Notes: generated from the letters alone by a model not told the origin. DNA of 64,000 nt from Pseudomonas sp. UBA4617 (GCF_002386445.1 NZ_DGIR01000034.1:115361-179360); one strand, 5' to 3'. Counted from the stretch's first letter, positions 8,866-17,966 are shown. Numbers and translations are program-made.

Positions 8866-9618
8866 CTACACGCTGCGTCCGCTGCCCCCTGCGCTGCGGC
8901 GGTACAGCAAAGCGCGCAGCAGGAACAACGGGTTGCCCGCCACATAGCGCATGAACAGGCGCTTCGGTTCGCGCGACAACCGGTACAACCATTCCCCGCC
9001 CACACGCCGCAGCCACAGCGGCGCTCGGCTGACCTTGCCGCCGAGAAAATCGAGGATCGCCCCACCACATACGATCAGGCACGGTTCACCAGTGGCCGCC
9101 AACTGCGCCGCTACCGCCTCCTGCCTGGGCATGCCCATGCCCAGCACGATCAGTTCGGGGCGCTGCTCCCTGGCCAGTTGCAGATAGGTTTCCAGGCTGG
9201 CAAATCCATCATGGACCGATACCGGCACCACCCCGAACAGGGTGGCGCTGCGCTGCGCGGCCTGGTCCAGGTAGGGTTGCCGGGTGCCCCAGAATGCCAC
9301 CCGCCGCCCGCGGTAGGCAGCCATCAGCCGGGGAATGAAGTCGGTACCATTCATGTTGAGCCCGGGCTCCAGGCCGAGGTGGCGATAGAGAATCGCCATG
9401 CCGGCGCCGTCACGCAGCAGCACGTCGGCCGCCGACAATGCCTGAGCGTACGCGCCGTCGCGCACGACCAGGTTCATCGCATGGGCATTGACGAAACCTA
9501 GCACGGTCGGGCTCTGCACGACGGCCAGCCGGTCGAGCAGGCGCTGCGCGGCAGCGTCGTCAGCCACGGCTTCGAGCTTGTCGATGATGCCGGCCCAGCG
9601 CTGCTGCCATTCAGTCAT
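8866..9618 (-). CDS. WecB/TagA/CpsF-family glycosyltransferase
   Basis: A 250-residue GT26-family transferase, which usually adds the second sugar (for example ManNAcA or a hexose) to the lipid-linked primer at the cytoplasmic membrane. Visible family features are LLRDGAGMAILYRHLG, NGTDFIPRLMAAYRG, VAFWGTRQPYLDQA and the C-terminal LVLGMGMPRQE-type segment. Its start overlaps the stop of the upstream glycosyltransferase by one base (TGATG), so translation is coupled. Confidence 0.9.
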   Translation of the reverse strand: MTEWQQRWAGIIDKLEAVADDAAAQRLLDRLAVVQSPTVLGFVNAHAMNLVVRDGAYAQALSAADVLLRDGAGMAILYRHLGLEPGLNMNGTDFIPRLMAAYRGRRVAFWGTRQPYLDQAAQRSATLFGVVPVSVHDGFASLETYLQLAREQRPELIVLGMGMPRQEAVAAQLAATGEPCLIVCGGAILDFLGGKVSRAPLWLRRVGGEWLYRLSREPKRLFMRYVAGNPLFLLRALLYRRSAGGSGRSV

Positions 9619-10805
9619 CAGTCTTCATCCCGCTTCGAACGTACCCAGTCAACCTGGCGCTTGATCAGGAACCCCAGGTACATGGGGACCTTCCTTGCCG
9701 CGTAGAACGGTGCATACAGCAATACGGAAAACGGGATCAATTCACGACAGAAACGCGCCCACGCCAGCATGACGGCAAGGCCCAGCAGCGCCAGCGCCCA
9801 CAGGGCGATCCACGCCGGTGCCGCGACGCCGAACAGCAGGTAAGCCGCCCAGGCCACCAGGTTGACCCCGAGCAAGGCCAGCACCAGCAATGCCAGGGGC
9901 GGCACCAGCAGGTCGAGGGTCATCGCCAGCAAGCTGCCGTTGCCTTGCCTGACGGCGGCCAGCGCACGCTTCGGAGCATCGCTCAGCATCAACCCCAGGT
10001 GGCCATGCTCCCAGCGGGTGCGCTGGCTGTTCAGGCCCTGCTGACTGGCTGGAAACTGGCTGGTGACCAACGCCTCGGGGCAGAAGACCGGGGGTTTGCC
10101 TTGCTGGCACAGATCCAGGCCCAGTTTCACATCCTCCACCAGGTGCCCATTGGCCAGGTCGACCAGGGCCAGGTCACGCCAACCGAACGCCATGCCCGCG
10201 CCCATCAATTGGCAAGGCAGGCCCAGCCGCGCCCAACCGCGCGGGCGCACCAGGTTCTTGACCCGCCAGGCGAATTCGGCGATCTGGACTTTCGTTCCGG
10301 CCCCCGCCGGGGCATGCGTCAGGTACAGCGCCTGCACCGGCCGCGCGACTTCGTGGCAACGACGCGCCAGGCGCTCGATAGCGCCTTCGCCGACCCGGCA
10401 ATCGGCATCTATCACGATCACTACCTCGGGCGGCTGACGGGCCAGGTGGCGCACGCCAAAGTCCAAGGCATAGCCCTTGCCACGCAAGCGCAGGTCGTGG
10501 CGTTCGACCACCTCCGCGCCGGCCTCGCGGGCCAGTTGCGCGGTGTCGTCGGTGCAGTTGTCCGCCACTACCAGCAACCGGTCGCCGGCCTGCAATTGCG
10601 GGGCGATGCTCGCCAGCGTGGCGTGGATGATCGAAGCTTCGTCATGCGCTGGCACCAGCACTGCCACCTGCGGACGCCTGTTGCCGCCCAGGGGCTGCGC
10701 CTGCCTCGGCAGGCAAGCCAGCAGCACTTGCCCCAACAGCAGCAGTACTGGCAACAGGACGATGAGCGCCAGGATGCCGAGTAACCAAGCCAATACACTG
10801 ATCAT
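9618..10805 (-). CDS. Membrane glycosyltransferase family 2
   Basis: A 395-residue GT2 enzyme. A hydrophobic N-terminal anchor (about residues 1-30) precedes the catalytic domain beginning VAVLVPAHDEASII, with ADNCTDDTAQLAREAG and the metal-binding IDADC. LVEDVKLGLD and TRWEHGH are the later ED and Q/RxxRW-like motifs of processive or inverting GT2 enzymes. Three or four transmembrane helices follow at the C-terminus. Its start overlaps the preceding stop in an ATGA junction. The donor and acceptor sugars cannot be told from sequence. Confidence 0.9.
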   Translation of the reverse strand: MISVLAWLLGILALIVLLPVLLLLGQVLLACLPRQAQPLGGNRRPQVAVLVPAHDEASIIHATLASIAPQLQAGDRLLVVADNCTDDTAQLAREAGAEVVERHDLRLRGKGYALDFGVRHLARQPPEVVIVIDADCRVGEGAIERLARRCHEVARPVQALYLTHAPAGAGTKVQIAEFAWRVKNLVRPRGWARLGLPCQLMGAGMAFGWRDLALVDLANGHLVEDVKLGLDLCQQGKPPVFCPEALVTSQFPASQQGLNSQRTRWEHGHLGLMLSDAPKRALAAVRQGNGSLLAMTLDLLVPPLALLVLALLGVNLVAWAAYLLFGVAAPAWIALWALALLGLAVMLAWARFCRELIPFSVLLYAPFYAARKVPMYLGFLIKRQVDWVRSKRDED

Positions 10806-12028
10806 GCGGATGCCTTGAAATAATCGGCCAACCGGGCCGCCTCGGTGTCGATATCATGCCGTTGCAGCACACGCTGGCGGGCCGCCTCGCCCATACGTTG
10901 CAGCACCTCGACAGGTTGCGCCAGGCACTCGGCCATGGCCGTCACCAGCTCGTCAACGGCGCCGGCGGGAAACAACCAGCCGTTCTCGCCCGGCTGAACC
11001 AGCTCGGGAATGCCCGCCACATAGGTTGTCAGCACCGGTCGGCGCAAGGCCATGGCCTCCATGATCACCACTGGCAGCCCCTCGGCGAAGCTGGGCAGCA
11101 CCAGTGCGCGGGCGGCAAGGATCTCTTCGCGCACCTGGGCACTGCTGATCCAGCCGGTGATACGTACCTGGCGCTGCAAGCCATACCGGGCAATCAATGC
11201 CTCGACCTGCCCACGCATCTCGCCGTCACCGGCCAGCACCAGCTCGAAACCGACCGGTCGGGCGGCCAATATCCGCGCGGCTTCGAGCAACAGCAGTTGC
11301 CCTTTCTGCTCGCACAAGCGCCCGACACACACCAGCCGCGGCGCCGCCGGCAGGCTGACCGGCGCCACCTCGTGGAAACTGCGCTCGAGGCCGCAATGCA
11401 CCACCTTCACCTTGGCCCAGTGGTCGTGTGCCACCCAGCGCAACACCTGGCTGCGCCCATACGAACTGACGGCCGCGACGAACGCGGCACGCCGCACCTT
11501 TTCGCCCATGTGCAGAAATTGCGGTTTGTCGAATTCCTCCGGGCCGTGCACGGTAAAGCTGTAGGCCGGCCCACCCAGCACGTGGGCCAGCATCACCACC
11601 TCGGTGGAATTGGTGCCGAAATGGGCGTGCACGTGTTGTGCCTTGCCTGCCTGCAGCCACTGCAGCACCTGGCAGGCCTCGGCCAGGTAGACCAGGTGGT
11701 AGGGCCAGGCGCGGTCGGCGCGCAGGCCGAGGCGCATGGCCAGCCACAGCGCGCCGAAGAACTGCCGTGGCTGCCCACAGAGTACTTGCCAAATGGGTTT
11801 GAGCAGGCCCGCGATGCCGCTTTGCAGCACATAGCGGGTCTTGTCGCGTTCGTTTGCGTCTTCGCCGTCCTGCAGCTGCGCGTCCCAGCCGCGCAGGGCA
11901 ATACGCTGCACCGCTACCCCCTGGCGCTCCAGCGCAAGGATTTCACGGCGGATGAAACTGTGGCTGACCTTCGGATACTGGTTGATGAAATAGGCAATGC
12001 GCATAGGAATCCAGATCAAGACCCGCAT
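10802..12028 (-). CDS. Glycosyltransferase family 4 (GT-B fold)
   Basis: A 408-residue retaining GT-B transferase. The N-terminal domain contains FINQYPKVSHSFIRREILALERQG and HAHFGTNSTEVVMLA; the C-terminal domain carries the nucleotide-sugar EX7E motif in PSFAEGLPVVIMEAMALRRPV. This looks like the colanic-acid or amylovoran class of exopolysaccharide transferases. The ATG at 12028 has AAGGG six bases upstream; the internal ATG at 12004 (MRIAYFINQYPK), where family members usually begin, lacks one. The gene overlaps the next GT2 gene by four bases. Confidence 0.9.
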   Translation of the reverse strand: MRVLIWIPMRIAYFINQYPKVSHSFIRREILALERQGVAVQRIALRGWDAQLQDGEDANERDKTRYVLQSGIAGLLKPIWQVLCGQPRQFFGALWLAMRLGLRADRAWPYHLVYLAEACQVLQWLQAGKAQHVHAHFGTNSTEVVMLAHVLGGPAYSFTVHGPEEFDKPQFLHMGEKVRRAAFVAAVSSYGRSQVLRWVAHDHWAKVKVVHCGLERSFHEVAPVSLPAAPRLVCVGRLCEQKGQLLLLEAARILAARPVGFELVLAGDGEMRGQVEALIARYGLQRQVRITGWISSAQVREEILAARALVLPSFAEGLPVVIMEAMALRRPVLTTYVAGIPELVQPGENGWLFPAGAVDELVTAMAECLAQPVEVLQRMGEAARQRVLQRHDIDTEAARLADYFKASA

Positions 12029-12064
12029 GATGAACCCTTGGACCTCCCACAGTACCGCCAGCGT

Positions 12065-13066
12065 TTACTTCAAGCTGTCGACTACCGGTGGCCGGCGTCC
12101 CGCCGATGCTCCTGCGTCAGGTGCATCCCCCTGCTTCTCTTGTAGTCCAAGGTTGTGACCGCTGCCTGCCAAAGCTGCCTGCAAACGTGCGAAAACATCG
12201 TCGAGTAGCGCCTGACGGCGGCGGTACATCGCTCGTTTCTTGGCCGCAATGTCCTGTTCCGCGCGCTGCGCCGGGGCCAGCGGCAGCTCAAAGAAGTCCG
12301 CACGATGGCAGGTCATGCCGCCATGCTCCTGCCATATCACGTCATAATTGGCGGCCAGCTCCTGACCCTTGTCGTTGCCGAAATACGGGTGCCGGTGGTG
12401 GCGACAGGCATCAGTGACGGCGTACAGGTGTTCCACGCCGAGCATCCTGGCCAGGCACTTCAACGCTTCGAGCAGCAGGCTACGCGGGCGTAGCCCCTCG
12501 AAATCCTTGGTCAGGTCACGGTAGATGGCCAGCGAGGTCTCGCTGTCGACGCCCTTGTGGATGCCTTGCACGGCGCCGATGAACAGGCACAGTTCGCCTT
12601 CGCTGCGGCACAGGGTAAATGCCAGGGAGGCCACGCGCAGGTCATTCTGGAACAGGTTCAGCACCAGTTCGCCTTCACGCTTGAACCAGATCGGCCGGTC
12701 GAGCAGCAGGCGGCAACCCGGCGAATGGCTGGTCAGCTCGCACACTACCCGGCTGTCGGCCCGGTCCAGCAGCAACAGCGACGGAAATTTTCCGGCCACC
12801 ACCTCGAAATGCGATGCCACCACCTCCAGGCGCTGCGGCGCTTCCCAGCATTTGCTGATATAGGGCCATTGCACGACGCCGAGGCAATCCCCGCCCAGCC
12901 GGCGCCAGCGCCCATCGCCAAGTGCCTGGGCCATGCGTTGCAGGAAGGCATTCAGCTCGGGCCAATGCCGAGCCATCTGGCGCATCAGCCGGTATTTGTT
13001 GTTCAGCGCCCGCAACGAGTAGCCCGGTTGCAGGGTGAACACGCTTCTGATGATCGTGCCGAGCAT
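12065..13066 (-). CDS. VirK/YbjX-family protein (DUF535)
   Basis: A 333-residue protein with DUF535/VirK features: LRALNNKYRLMRQMARHWPELNAFLQRM at the N-terminus, YISKCWEAPQRLEVVASHFEVV, LFIGAVQGIHKG and VTDACRHHRHPYF. Homologues are linked to envelope stress, capsule or virulence in enterobacteria, but their biochemistry is not settled. Here it sits inside an exopolysaccharide operon, ten bases after the upstream glycosyltransferase with a GAGGGA ribosome site. It has no signal peptide. A role in acyl modification or polymer handling is only a guess. Confidence 0.8.
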   Translation of the reverse strand: MLGTIIRSVFTLQPGYSLRALNNKYRLMRQMARHWPELNAFLQRMAQALGDGRWRRLGGDCLGVVQWPYISKCWEAPQRLEVVASHFEVVAGKFPSLLLLDRADSRVVCELTSHSPGCRLLLDRPIWFKREGELVLNLFQNDLRVASLAFTLCRSEGELCLFIGAVQGIHKGVDSETSLAIYRDLTKDFEGLRPRSLLLEALKCLARMLGVEHLYAVTDACRHHRHPYFGNDKGQELAANYDVIWQEHGGMTCHRADFFELPLAPAQRAEQDIAAKKRAMYRRRQALLDDVFARLQAALAGSGHNLGLQEKQGDAPDAGASAGRRPPVVDSLK

Positions 13067-13076
13067 CCGTGGTCCC

Positions 13077-14054
13077 TCATTTGTATTCGATCAAGGCCGG
13101 TTTGCCAGCCATGAAGTGCTGGTGCAGGAACCTCAGCTGACCGAGCATTTCCGGAAACTTGCCCAATACCAGGAACACTGCCCGTAGCCAGTTCTCTCGT
13201 ACCGATCGGCCTCCGCGACGAGCCAGGCGCCAGGCCTGCAGCGGGTAGACCAGCAACAACGCCAGGCCCCAGGCGCCGAGCGCCAGGCAGGCCAGCAGGG
13301 TCGCCAGCGGTATGCCCAGGCCCCAGACCCAGGCCCGGCGTGACTCGCGCAGCCAGTGCCGCTCCGGCGCCTGGCCATGCAGGTAAGCGCCTTCTGCATA
13401 AGCATGGCCGGCACGCAGGCTGCGTCGCCACCATTGGCTGAAACGAGTCATGCCGGCGTCGTGCAGGGTCATCTCGACATCCAGGCGCCAGACCTTCCAG
13501 CCCCTGGCTCGCAGGCGCACGCACAGCTCGGGCTCTTCGCCGGCGATCAGCCCGCTGCGGAAGCCGCCAACAGCGGCGAAGGCGTCTGCCCGCATCAACG
13601 CGTCGCCACCGCACGCCTTGGCTTCGCCGATCGGGGTATCCCATTCCAGGTCGCAGAGCAGGTTGTAGACCGAGCGTTGCGGGAAACGCTCGCGGCGCCG
13701 GCCACACACCACCGCCACATGAGGGTGGCGAACGAGAAACGCCTGGGCCGTGGCCAGCCAGCCAGCGTCGACCTCGCAATCGCCGTCGACGAACTGCACC
13801 AGGCGCAGCGACGGCAGCAGCCGTTGCAAAGCGGCAAAGCCTTCATTGCGCGCACGGGCGGCGGTGAACGGCTGGCCCATGTCCAGCGCCAGCACTTCCA
13901 CCCCGAGGCTACGGGCCAGGTGCGGTGAACCATCGGAAGAACCCGAGTCGACGTACAGCACCTGGTCCGCGCCATGCGCCAGCGACCGCAGGCAACGCTC
14001 GAGGCGCTGGCCTTCGTTGCGGCCTATCACCACCACGCCAAGCCCGCTCGCCAT
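13077..14054 (-). CDS. Glycosyltransferase family 2
   Basis: A GT2 enzyme of about 325 residues. The GT-A domain begins VVVIGRNEGQRLERCL, continues with VDSGSSDGSPHLARSLG, and has the metal-binding FVDGDCEVD. CGGDALMRADAFAAVGGF and GEEPELCVRLRARG follow as acceptor-side motifs. C-terminal hydrophobic stretches (about residues 230-270) suggest membrane association. The ATG at 14054 has GGTGA five bases upstream. A GTG at 14063 overlaps the upstream stop in a GTGA junction and is an alternative start. Confidence 0.88.
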   Translation of the reverse strand: MASGLGVVVIGRNEGQRLERCLRSLAHGADQVLYVDSGSSDGSPHLARSLGVEVLALDMGQPFTAARARNEGFAALQRLLPSLRLVQFVDGDCEVDAGWLATAQAFLVRHPHVAVVCGRRRERFPQRSVYNLLCDLEWDTPIGEAKACGGDALMRADAFAAVGGFRSGLIAGEEPELCVRLRARGWKVWRLDVEMTLHDAGMTRFSQWWRRSLRAGHAYAEGAYLHGQAPERHWLRESRRAWVWGLGIPLATLLACLALGAWGLALLLVYPLQAWRLARRGGRSVRENWLRAVFLVLGKFPEMLGQLRFLHQHFMAGKPALIEYK

Positions 14055-14059
14055 GGGTT

Positions 14060-14584
14060 TCACCCGGCCGGCGCCGTGGTGGCCGCCCGCCTGGCCTTGA
14101 CGGTGGCCGGTACCCCCACCGCCAGCGAGTCGTCCGGCACATCCACCAGCACCACGGCGTTGGCACCGATCACCACGTTGTTGCCAATGCGAATGCTGCC
14201 CAGCACCTTGGCCCCGCTACCGATATCGACATTGTTGCCGAACACCGGTGCAATCGGCTCGTTGACGTTCTTCAGGCCCACCACCACGCCGTTGCGGATA
14301 CGACAGTCATCGCCAAACCGGGCATAGCCGCTGATCACGATGCCGCCGAAATGATCGATGACGAAGTTGCGCCCAATCACCACTTCGCACGGCAGCTCCA
14401 CACCGGTAATGATCTGCACGCATTTGAACAACACCTTGTACAGCATGGAACACAGCTTGCGCAGCAGCGCCGGGCGCACGCCATAGCGCCAGCGGCCGAA
14501 GCGGTACACCAGCAGTACCCAGAAGCCCTGGGCGCCCCAGTCGCCGCCATGGGCGCGCAGGTCGGCACGGATATTTTCGAACAT
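14060..14584 (-). CDS. Serine acetyltransferase-like left-handed beta-helix acyltransferase
   Basis: A 174-residue CysE-like protein. The N-terminal helical part (NIRADLRAHGG, RFGRWRYG) leads into hexapeptide repeats such as VVIGRNFVIDHFGGIVISG and GNNVDIGSGAKVLGSIRIGNNVVIGANAVV. Placed between two glycosyltransferases, it probably O-acetylates a sugar of the repeat unit rather than serine; this is inferred from context. The start is the first ATG with a purine-rich ribosome site after the preceding gene's stop at 14593. Confidence 0.85.
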   Translation of the reverse strand: MFENIRADLRAHGGDWGAQGFWVLLVYRFGRWRYGVRPALLRKLCSMLYKVLFKCVQIITGVELPCEVVIGRNFVIDHFGGIVISGYARFGDDCRIRNGVVVGLKNVNEPIAPVFGNNVDIGSGAKVLGSIRIGNNVVIGANAVVLVDVPDDSLAVGVPATVKARRAATTAPAG

Positions 14585-14592
14585 GGCTCCCC

Positions 14593-15549
14593 CTACCGGG
14601 TCGGTTGCTTGGCGTACCGGGTCTTGAACAACAGGGACCAGGTCGCCCGACAGTGACGCCAGCAGGCACGGATCGCGCCCCAACCGCGTCGTTTCAACAG
14701 CGCCTTGAGTGCCAGCAGCAGGTCGCCCAAGGTCACCAGCAACATGTGCAGGGCAAGCCCTGCCCGGCCGTGATGTTTGCGGAAGTACAGCAATTCGCTT
14801 TCGATCTGGTAGGCCGAAATCTGTCGGCTGGCCGCCTCCAGTTCGGCTACCGAGCGGGAGCTCTCGCCGCCAATGTGCACCACTGTGGTGTGCGGGTAGA
14901 ACACCACTTTCCAGCCCGCCGCCTTGACCCGCTTGCAGTGGTCGACTTCTTCGTAATAGAGAAAGTAGCGCGGGTCGAACAGGCCTACCTGGTCGAGCAC
15001 TTCACGGCGCACCAGGTAGAAGCAGCCAGGCAGCCAGTCGCATTCGCGGACCGACGCGTGGTCCCAGTCCATCTCGTCGACCATCTTCAGGCGTGGAAAG
15101 AAGCGCCCTAGCCCGGTACGCCCGACGAAGACATTGAGTGGTGTGGGAAAGTAGCGGCAACTGGGTTGCAGGTCGCCATCGCGGCCCTCCAGGCGCACGC
15201 CCAGGACGCCGCACTCGGGGTGCGCCTCCATGTAATCGAGGGTCTTTTGCAGGGAATCGGCAGCCACGAAGGCGTCGGTGTTCAGCAGCAAGGCGTACTT
15301 GCCCTTCAAGTGCGCCAGCAGCTGGTTGTTGGCCCGGCCGAAGCCGACGTTGTGCGTGTTGCTCAACAGCAGCGCCTGCGGGCACACCTGGGCCATGCGC
15401 TGCACCGAGTCATCCACCGAGGCATTGTCCACCACCAGGTAGTTGGCCAGGCGTTCACCATCAGCCCGGCGCAGCGCATCGAACATCGGCTGCAGCAGGC
15501 CGGCCGTGTTGAAGTTGACCACCATGACATCGACCGGTTTGCTAGCCAT
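14593..15549 (-). CDS. Glycosyltransferase family 2 (rhamnosyltransferase-like)
   Basis: A 318-residue GT2 enzyme of the WbbL/RfbF type. It begins VDVMVVNFNTAGLLQPM, has VVDNASVDDSVQRM and ALLLNTDAFV at the donor site, and PGCFYLVRREVLDQVGLFD then FLYYEEVDHCKRVKAAGW at the acceptor and catalytic-base region. These motifs are common in enzymes using dTDP-rhamnose, though donor specificity is uncertain. Its 5' end overlaps the upstream acyltransferase by eight bases. Confidence 0.9.
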   Translation of the reverse strand: MASKPVDVMVVNFNTAGLLQPMFDALRRADGERLANYLVVDNASVDDSVQRMAQVCPQALLLSNTHNVGFGRANNQLLAHLKGKYALLLNTDAFVAADSLQKTLDYMEAHPECGVLGVRLEGRDGDLQPSCRYFPTPLNVFVGRTGLGRFFPRLKMVDEMDWDHASVRECDWLPGCFYLVRREVLDQVGLFDPRYFLYYEEVDHCKRVKAAGWKVVFYPHTTVVHIGGESSRSVAELEAASRQISAYQIESELLYFRKHHGRAGLALHMLLVTLGDLLLALKALLKRRGWGAIRACWRHCRATWSLLFKTRYAKQPTR

Positions 15550-16159
15550 TGCCGCCCTCCCCGAAGAAGTACTGGCGCCTTTGCGCCATCAGCAGCGGTT
15601 CCAGTTCGGGGTCATAGGCGCCGTTGCGCTGCTTGACCAGGCCGATCCACGGGTAAGCTTCGCAACGCGCCTCGACCCGTTTGATCAACTCCTCGGTGGT
15701 GCAGATGAATTGTGCCGGGTTGCCGCCGAACACCGTGCCCGGCGGCACGTCCTTGGTCACCACCGCGCCTGCGGCGACGATCGACTCGGGACCGATGGTC
15801 ACACGCGGCATGATGATCGCCCCGTGGCCGATGAAGCAGTTGTCCTTGATGTCAATGAAACCGACCGAGTCCAGGTGCTTGCCGAAGCGGTGCTCGATCA
15901 GCAACACCACCCCGTCATGACCGATCAGCGTGCAGTCGGCCAGGCCCACGCTGTTGCCAATGCGCACCAGCGAAGGGTCGAGGAACTTGCTGCCCGGGTT
16001 GGCATGGAAGTGCCTGCCCACCGAATGAAAGTTGCCCCAACGGGTAAGGAAGGCGCCCCACTCAAGCGGAGTGGGTCTGCAGAACCTGCGGTAGAACGAG
16101 GCTCCTCGCCCGGTTGCATGAACATAATGCGCTACTGCCTTGCGTATCCATCCGTTCAT
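15542..16159 (-). CDS. LbH-fold O-acetyltransferase
   Basis: A 205-residue left-handed beta-helix acyltransferase of the NodL/LacA/maltose-acetyltransferase group. Hexapeptide repeats run through RIGNSVGLADCTLIGHDGVV and IKDNCFIGHGAIIMPRVTIGPESIVAAGAVVTKDVPPGTVFGG-type turns, with the terminal GNPAQFI motif. It probably acetylates the exopolysaccharide precursor. The start at MNGWIRK has GAGG eight bases upstream; a longer in-frame start at 16207 has no family sequence. Confidence 0.85.
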   Translation of the reverse strand: MNGWIRKAVAHYVHATGRGASFYRRFCRPTPLEWGAFLTRWGNFHSVGRHFHANPGSKFLDPSLVRIGNSVGLADCTLIGHDGVVLLIEHRFGKHLDSVGFIDIKDNCFIGHGAIIMPRVTIGPESIVAAGAVVTKDVPPGTVFGGNPAQFICTTEELIKRVEARCEAYPWIGLVKQRNGAYDPELEPLLMAQRRQYFFGEGGNG

Positions 16160-16263
16160 CCTGCCAGCCTCGCAATCAAAGCAATCTGGACTGTTTCTGA
16201 GGCGCATCCGGTCTCGTTGTCATGGGTGCCGACCGCGCGCACTCAACCCGTTTCCCACCTGTA

Positions 16264-17730
16264 TCACCCCACTGCTTGCCTGGCTCCGCTCATCCTGGCA
16301 TCGAGGTGGTCGGCCAGGCGAAGGGCAAACTGCAGCAGCGGCAGGGTCGGATTGGAAGCACCGCCTGTGGCAAAGATGCTGCTGCCGGCGATGTACAGGT
16401 TTGCAACACCGAACACCTTGCAGTTGCTGTCGACGACACCGGCTTGGGCGGAGGATGCCATGCGCGTGGTGCCCATGTGGTGGGCATGCGGCGACATCTT
16501 CAGCGGTATCGAGGTGTCATAGACAAAGTCGTTGAGCTTGATGAAGCCCAGGTTCATGTCGGCCCAGCGCTTGGCCAGCTCACTGCCGATGCACTTGATG
16601 GTGTGCCGGTCATCGGCGCTCAGGGCCCAGTTGACGTTGACCTTGGCCAAGCCCAGCGCGTCCCTCTCGTCCAGCAGCGAAATGCGGCTGTGCGGGTTGG
16701 GAAACTGCTCTATCAGCGTGCTGATGAGGCCGTCGCCGGGGCAACTGAACTGGGCCACGAAGGCAATCTTGCTGGCGACCCCCATGTCACAGGCCAGGTT
16801 TTCCAGGAAATGCTTGACCTCGGCAGTGCGGCCGTAGGTCTGCACCTCGGTCAGCAAGGCGGCCCTGACATTGCCCTTGCCGGCCTTGTACTCGTCAGTG
16901 AAGGTATCGGTAGTGAAATACTCGCGCGGCTCAGGGGCCAGACCCGAGCGGAGGATGAAGGTGCCCAGGTCGATGTTCAGGTGTTCCATGAAACAGCCGC
17001 CGACCAGCCCGTCCTTGCTGACGATGCCCGCGCTGCGCAACGATTCGCTGTTGAGCAGCTGCCTGGCATTCTCGATGCCACCGGTGGCCAGCACGAAGTT
17101 GCTCGCCACCAGGCGCTGGCGATTGCCCTGGTAATCGGACAGCACCACGGCGGCCAGGCTGCCAGTGGCCTCGTCGAACGCCAGGTCCACGCAATTGCAG
17201 TTGATGAATACATCCAGGCCTTCGGTCTGCTCGAGCGCCGCAGCGTACTTCTGCGCAAAGCGGGTCGGCGGGCTGAGCAGAAAGCGGTCTGGTTCGAATT
17301 CGTCACCGACCAGTCCGCTGTTGATTGCCGTGAAATCCGAGCCAGGCGGCAAGTCGACGATCTCCATGGCGGCCGGCAGGTAGGCGGCAATTTCCGAATA
17401 AGGGATGGGCCAGCCCGGCAGGCCGCCAATGGGCGGCGTGGCGAAATCCGAGGCGGTGAACGGCCGGCAACGGCCGGCCCAGTGGTTGGATGTGCCGCCC
17501 AGGTAACGCAGGCGGGACACCTGGGCATACAGCTCCAGGCCGGTGGATTTGCAGGCATACAAGTCTTGCGACCGCGACGAGTACTCACGCCCGCCACCCT
17601 CGGCAAGCAGCACTCGCCAGCCGGCGGCCGCCAGGCGCAGCCCCAGGGTGATGCCCGCCGGGCCAGCGCCGATGATGCATACGTCATAGACGTCGCGCAG
17701 GGTCTTCTGCGACTGAAAATCGTTGATCAT
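16264..17730 (-). CDS. GMC-family FAD oxidoreductase, probably exported with the adjacent Tat microprotein
   Basis: A 488-residue glucose-methanol-choline oxidoreductase. The FAD motif IIGAGPAGITLGLRLA lies near residues 18-33; LRYLGGTSNHWAGRCRP is the FAD-attachment-type loop, FVLATGGIENARQLL the GMC signature, and the C-terminal HHMGTTRM plus ASNPTLP carry the catalytic His and Asn. It has no signal peptide. Its ATG overlaps the stop of a 64-residue Tat-signal protein (ATGA), as in fructose, sorbitol and gluconate dehydrogenases, whose large subunit rides through Tat with a small partner. A periplasmic role oxidising a sugar or the polymer is inferred. Confidence 0.9.
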   Translation of the reverse strand: MINDFQSQKTLRDVYDVCIIGAGPAGITLGLRLAAAGWRVLLAEGGGREYSSRSQDLYACKSTGLELYAQVSRLRYLGGTSNHWAGRCRPFTASDFATPPIGGLPGWPIPYSEIAAYLPAAMEIVDLPPGSDFTAINSGLVGDEFEPDRFLLSPPTRFAQKYAAALEQTEGLDVFINCNCVDLAFDEATGSLAAVVLSDYQGNRQRLVASNFVLATGGIENARQLLNSESLRSAGIVSKDGLVGGCFMEHLNIDLGTFILRSGLAPEPREYFTTDTFTDEYKAGKGNVRAALLTEVQTYGRTAEVKHFLENLACDMGVASKIAFVAQFSCPGDGLISTLIEQFPNPHSRISLLDERDALGLAKVNVNWALSADDRHTIKCIGSELAKRWADMNLGFIKLNDFVYDTSIPLKMSPHAHHMGTTRMASSAQAGVVDSNCKVFGVANLYIAGSSIFATGGASNPTLPLLQFALRLADHLDARMSGARQAVG

Positions 17731-17921
17731 GCTTGCTCGTTCCGGAAGTAACGGGACGGCAACACCCAGCCATTGATCAGCACGTACCCGTGCCTGTCGA
17801 CACGGTCACCCGCACTGGCCGCTGTAACACCGAACACTGCTCCCCCGACACCCAGCAAGACACAACTCTGGATAAAGCGCCTGCGTCCCGGCTGCGCAGC
17901 ACAAAAAGTCAACTTACCCAT
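17727..17921 (-). CDS. 64-residue twin-arginine signal microprotein, putative GMC export partner
   Basis: This small gene encodes a near-complete Tat signal: PGRRRFIQS, a hydrophobic stretch CVLLGVGGAVFGV, and an ASA-type cleavage site. Only about 30 mature residues follow (GDRVDRHGYVLINGWVLPSRY and a short tail). It is in the long minus-strand operon, 46 bp after wzx, and its stop overlaps the GMC start by four bases. The ribosome site before the ATG at 17921 is weak; a TTG at 17960 in frame is an alternative start. I do not recognise a named family. Its likely job is to carry the folded GMC flavoenzyme through the Tat pore. Confidence 0.75.
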   Translation of the reverse strand: MGKLTFCAAQPGRRRFIQSCVLLGVGGAVFGVTAASAGDRVDRHGYVLINGWVLPSRYFRNEQA

Positions 17922-17966
17922 GGTCCAATAGCCTGTGTCCGTTGAAATCTCACCCGGCAAGCCGCA

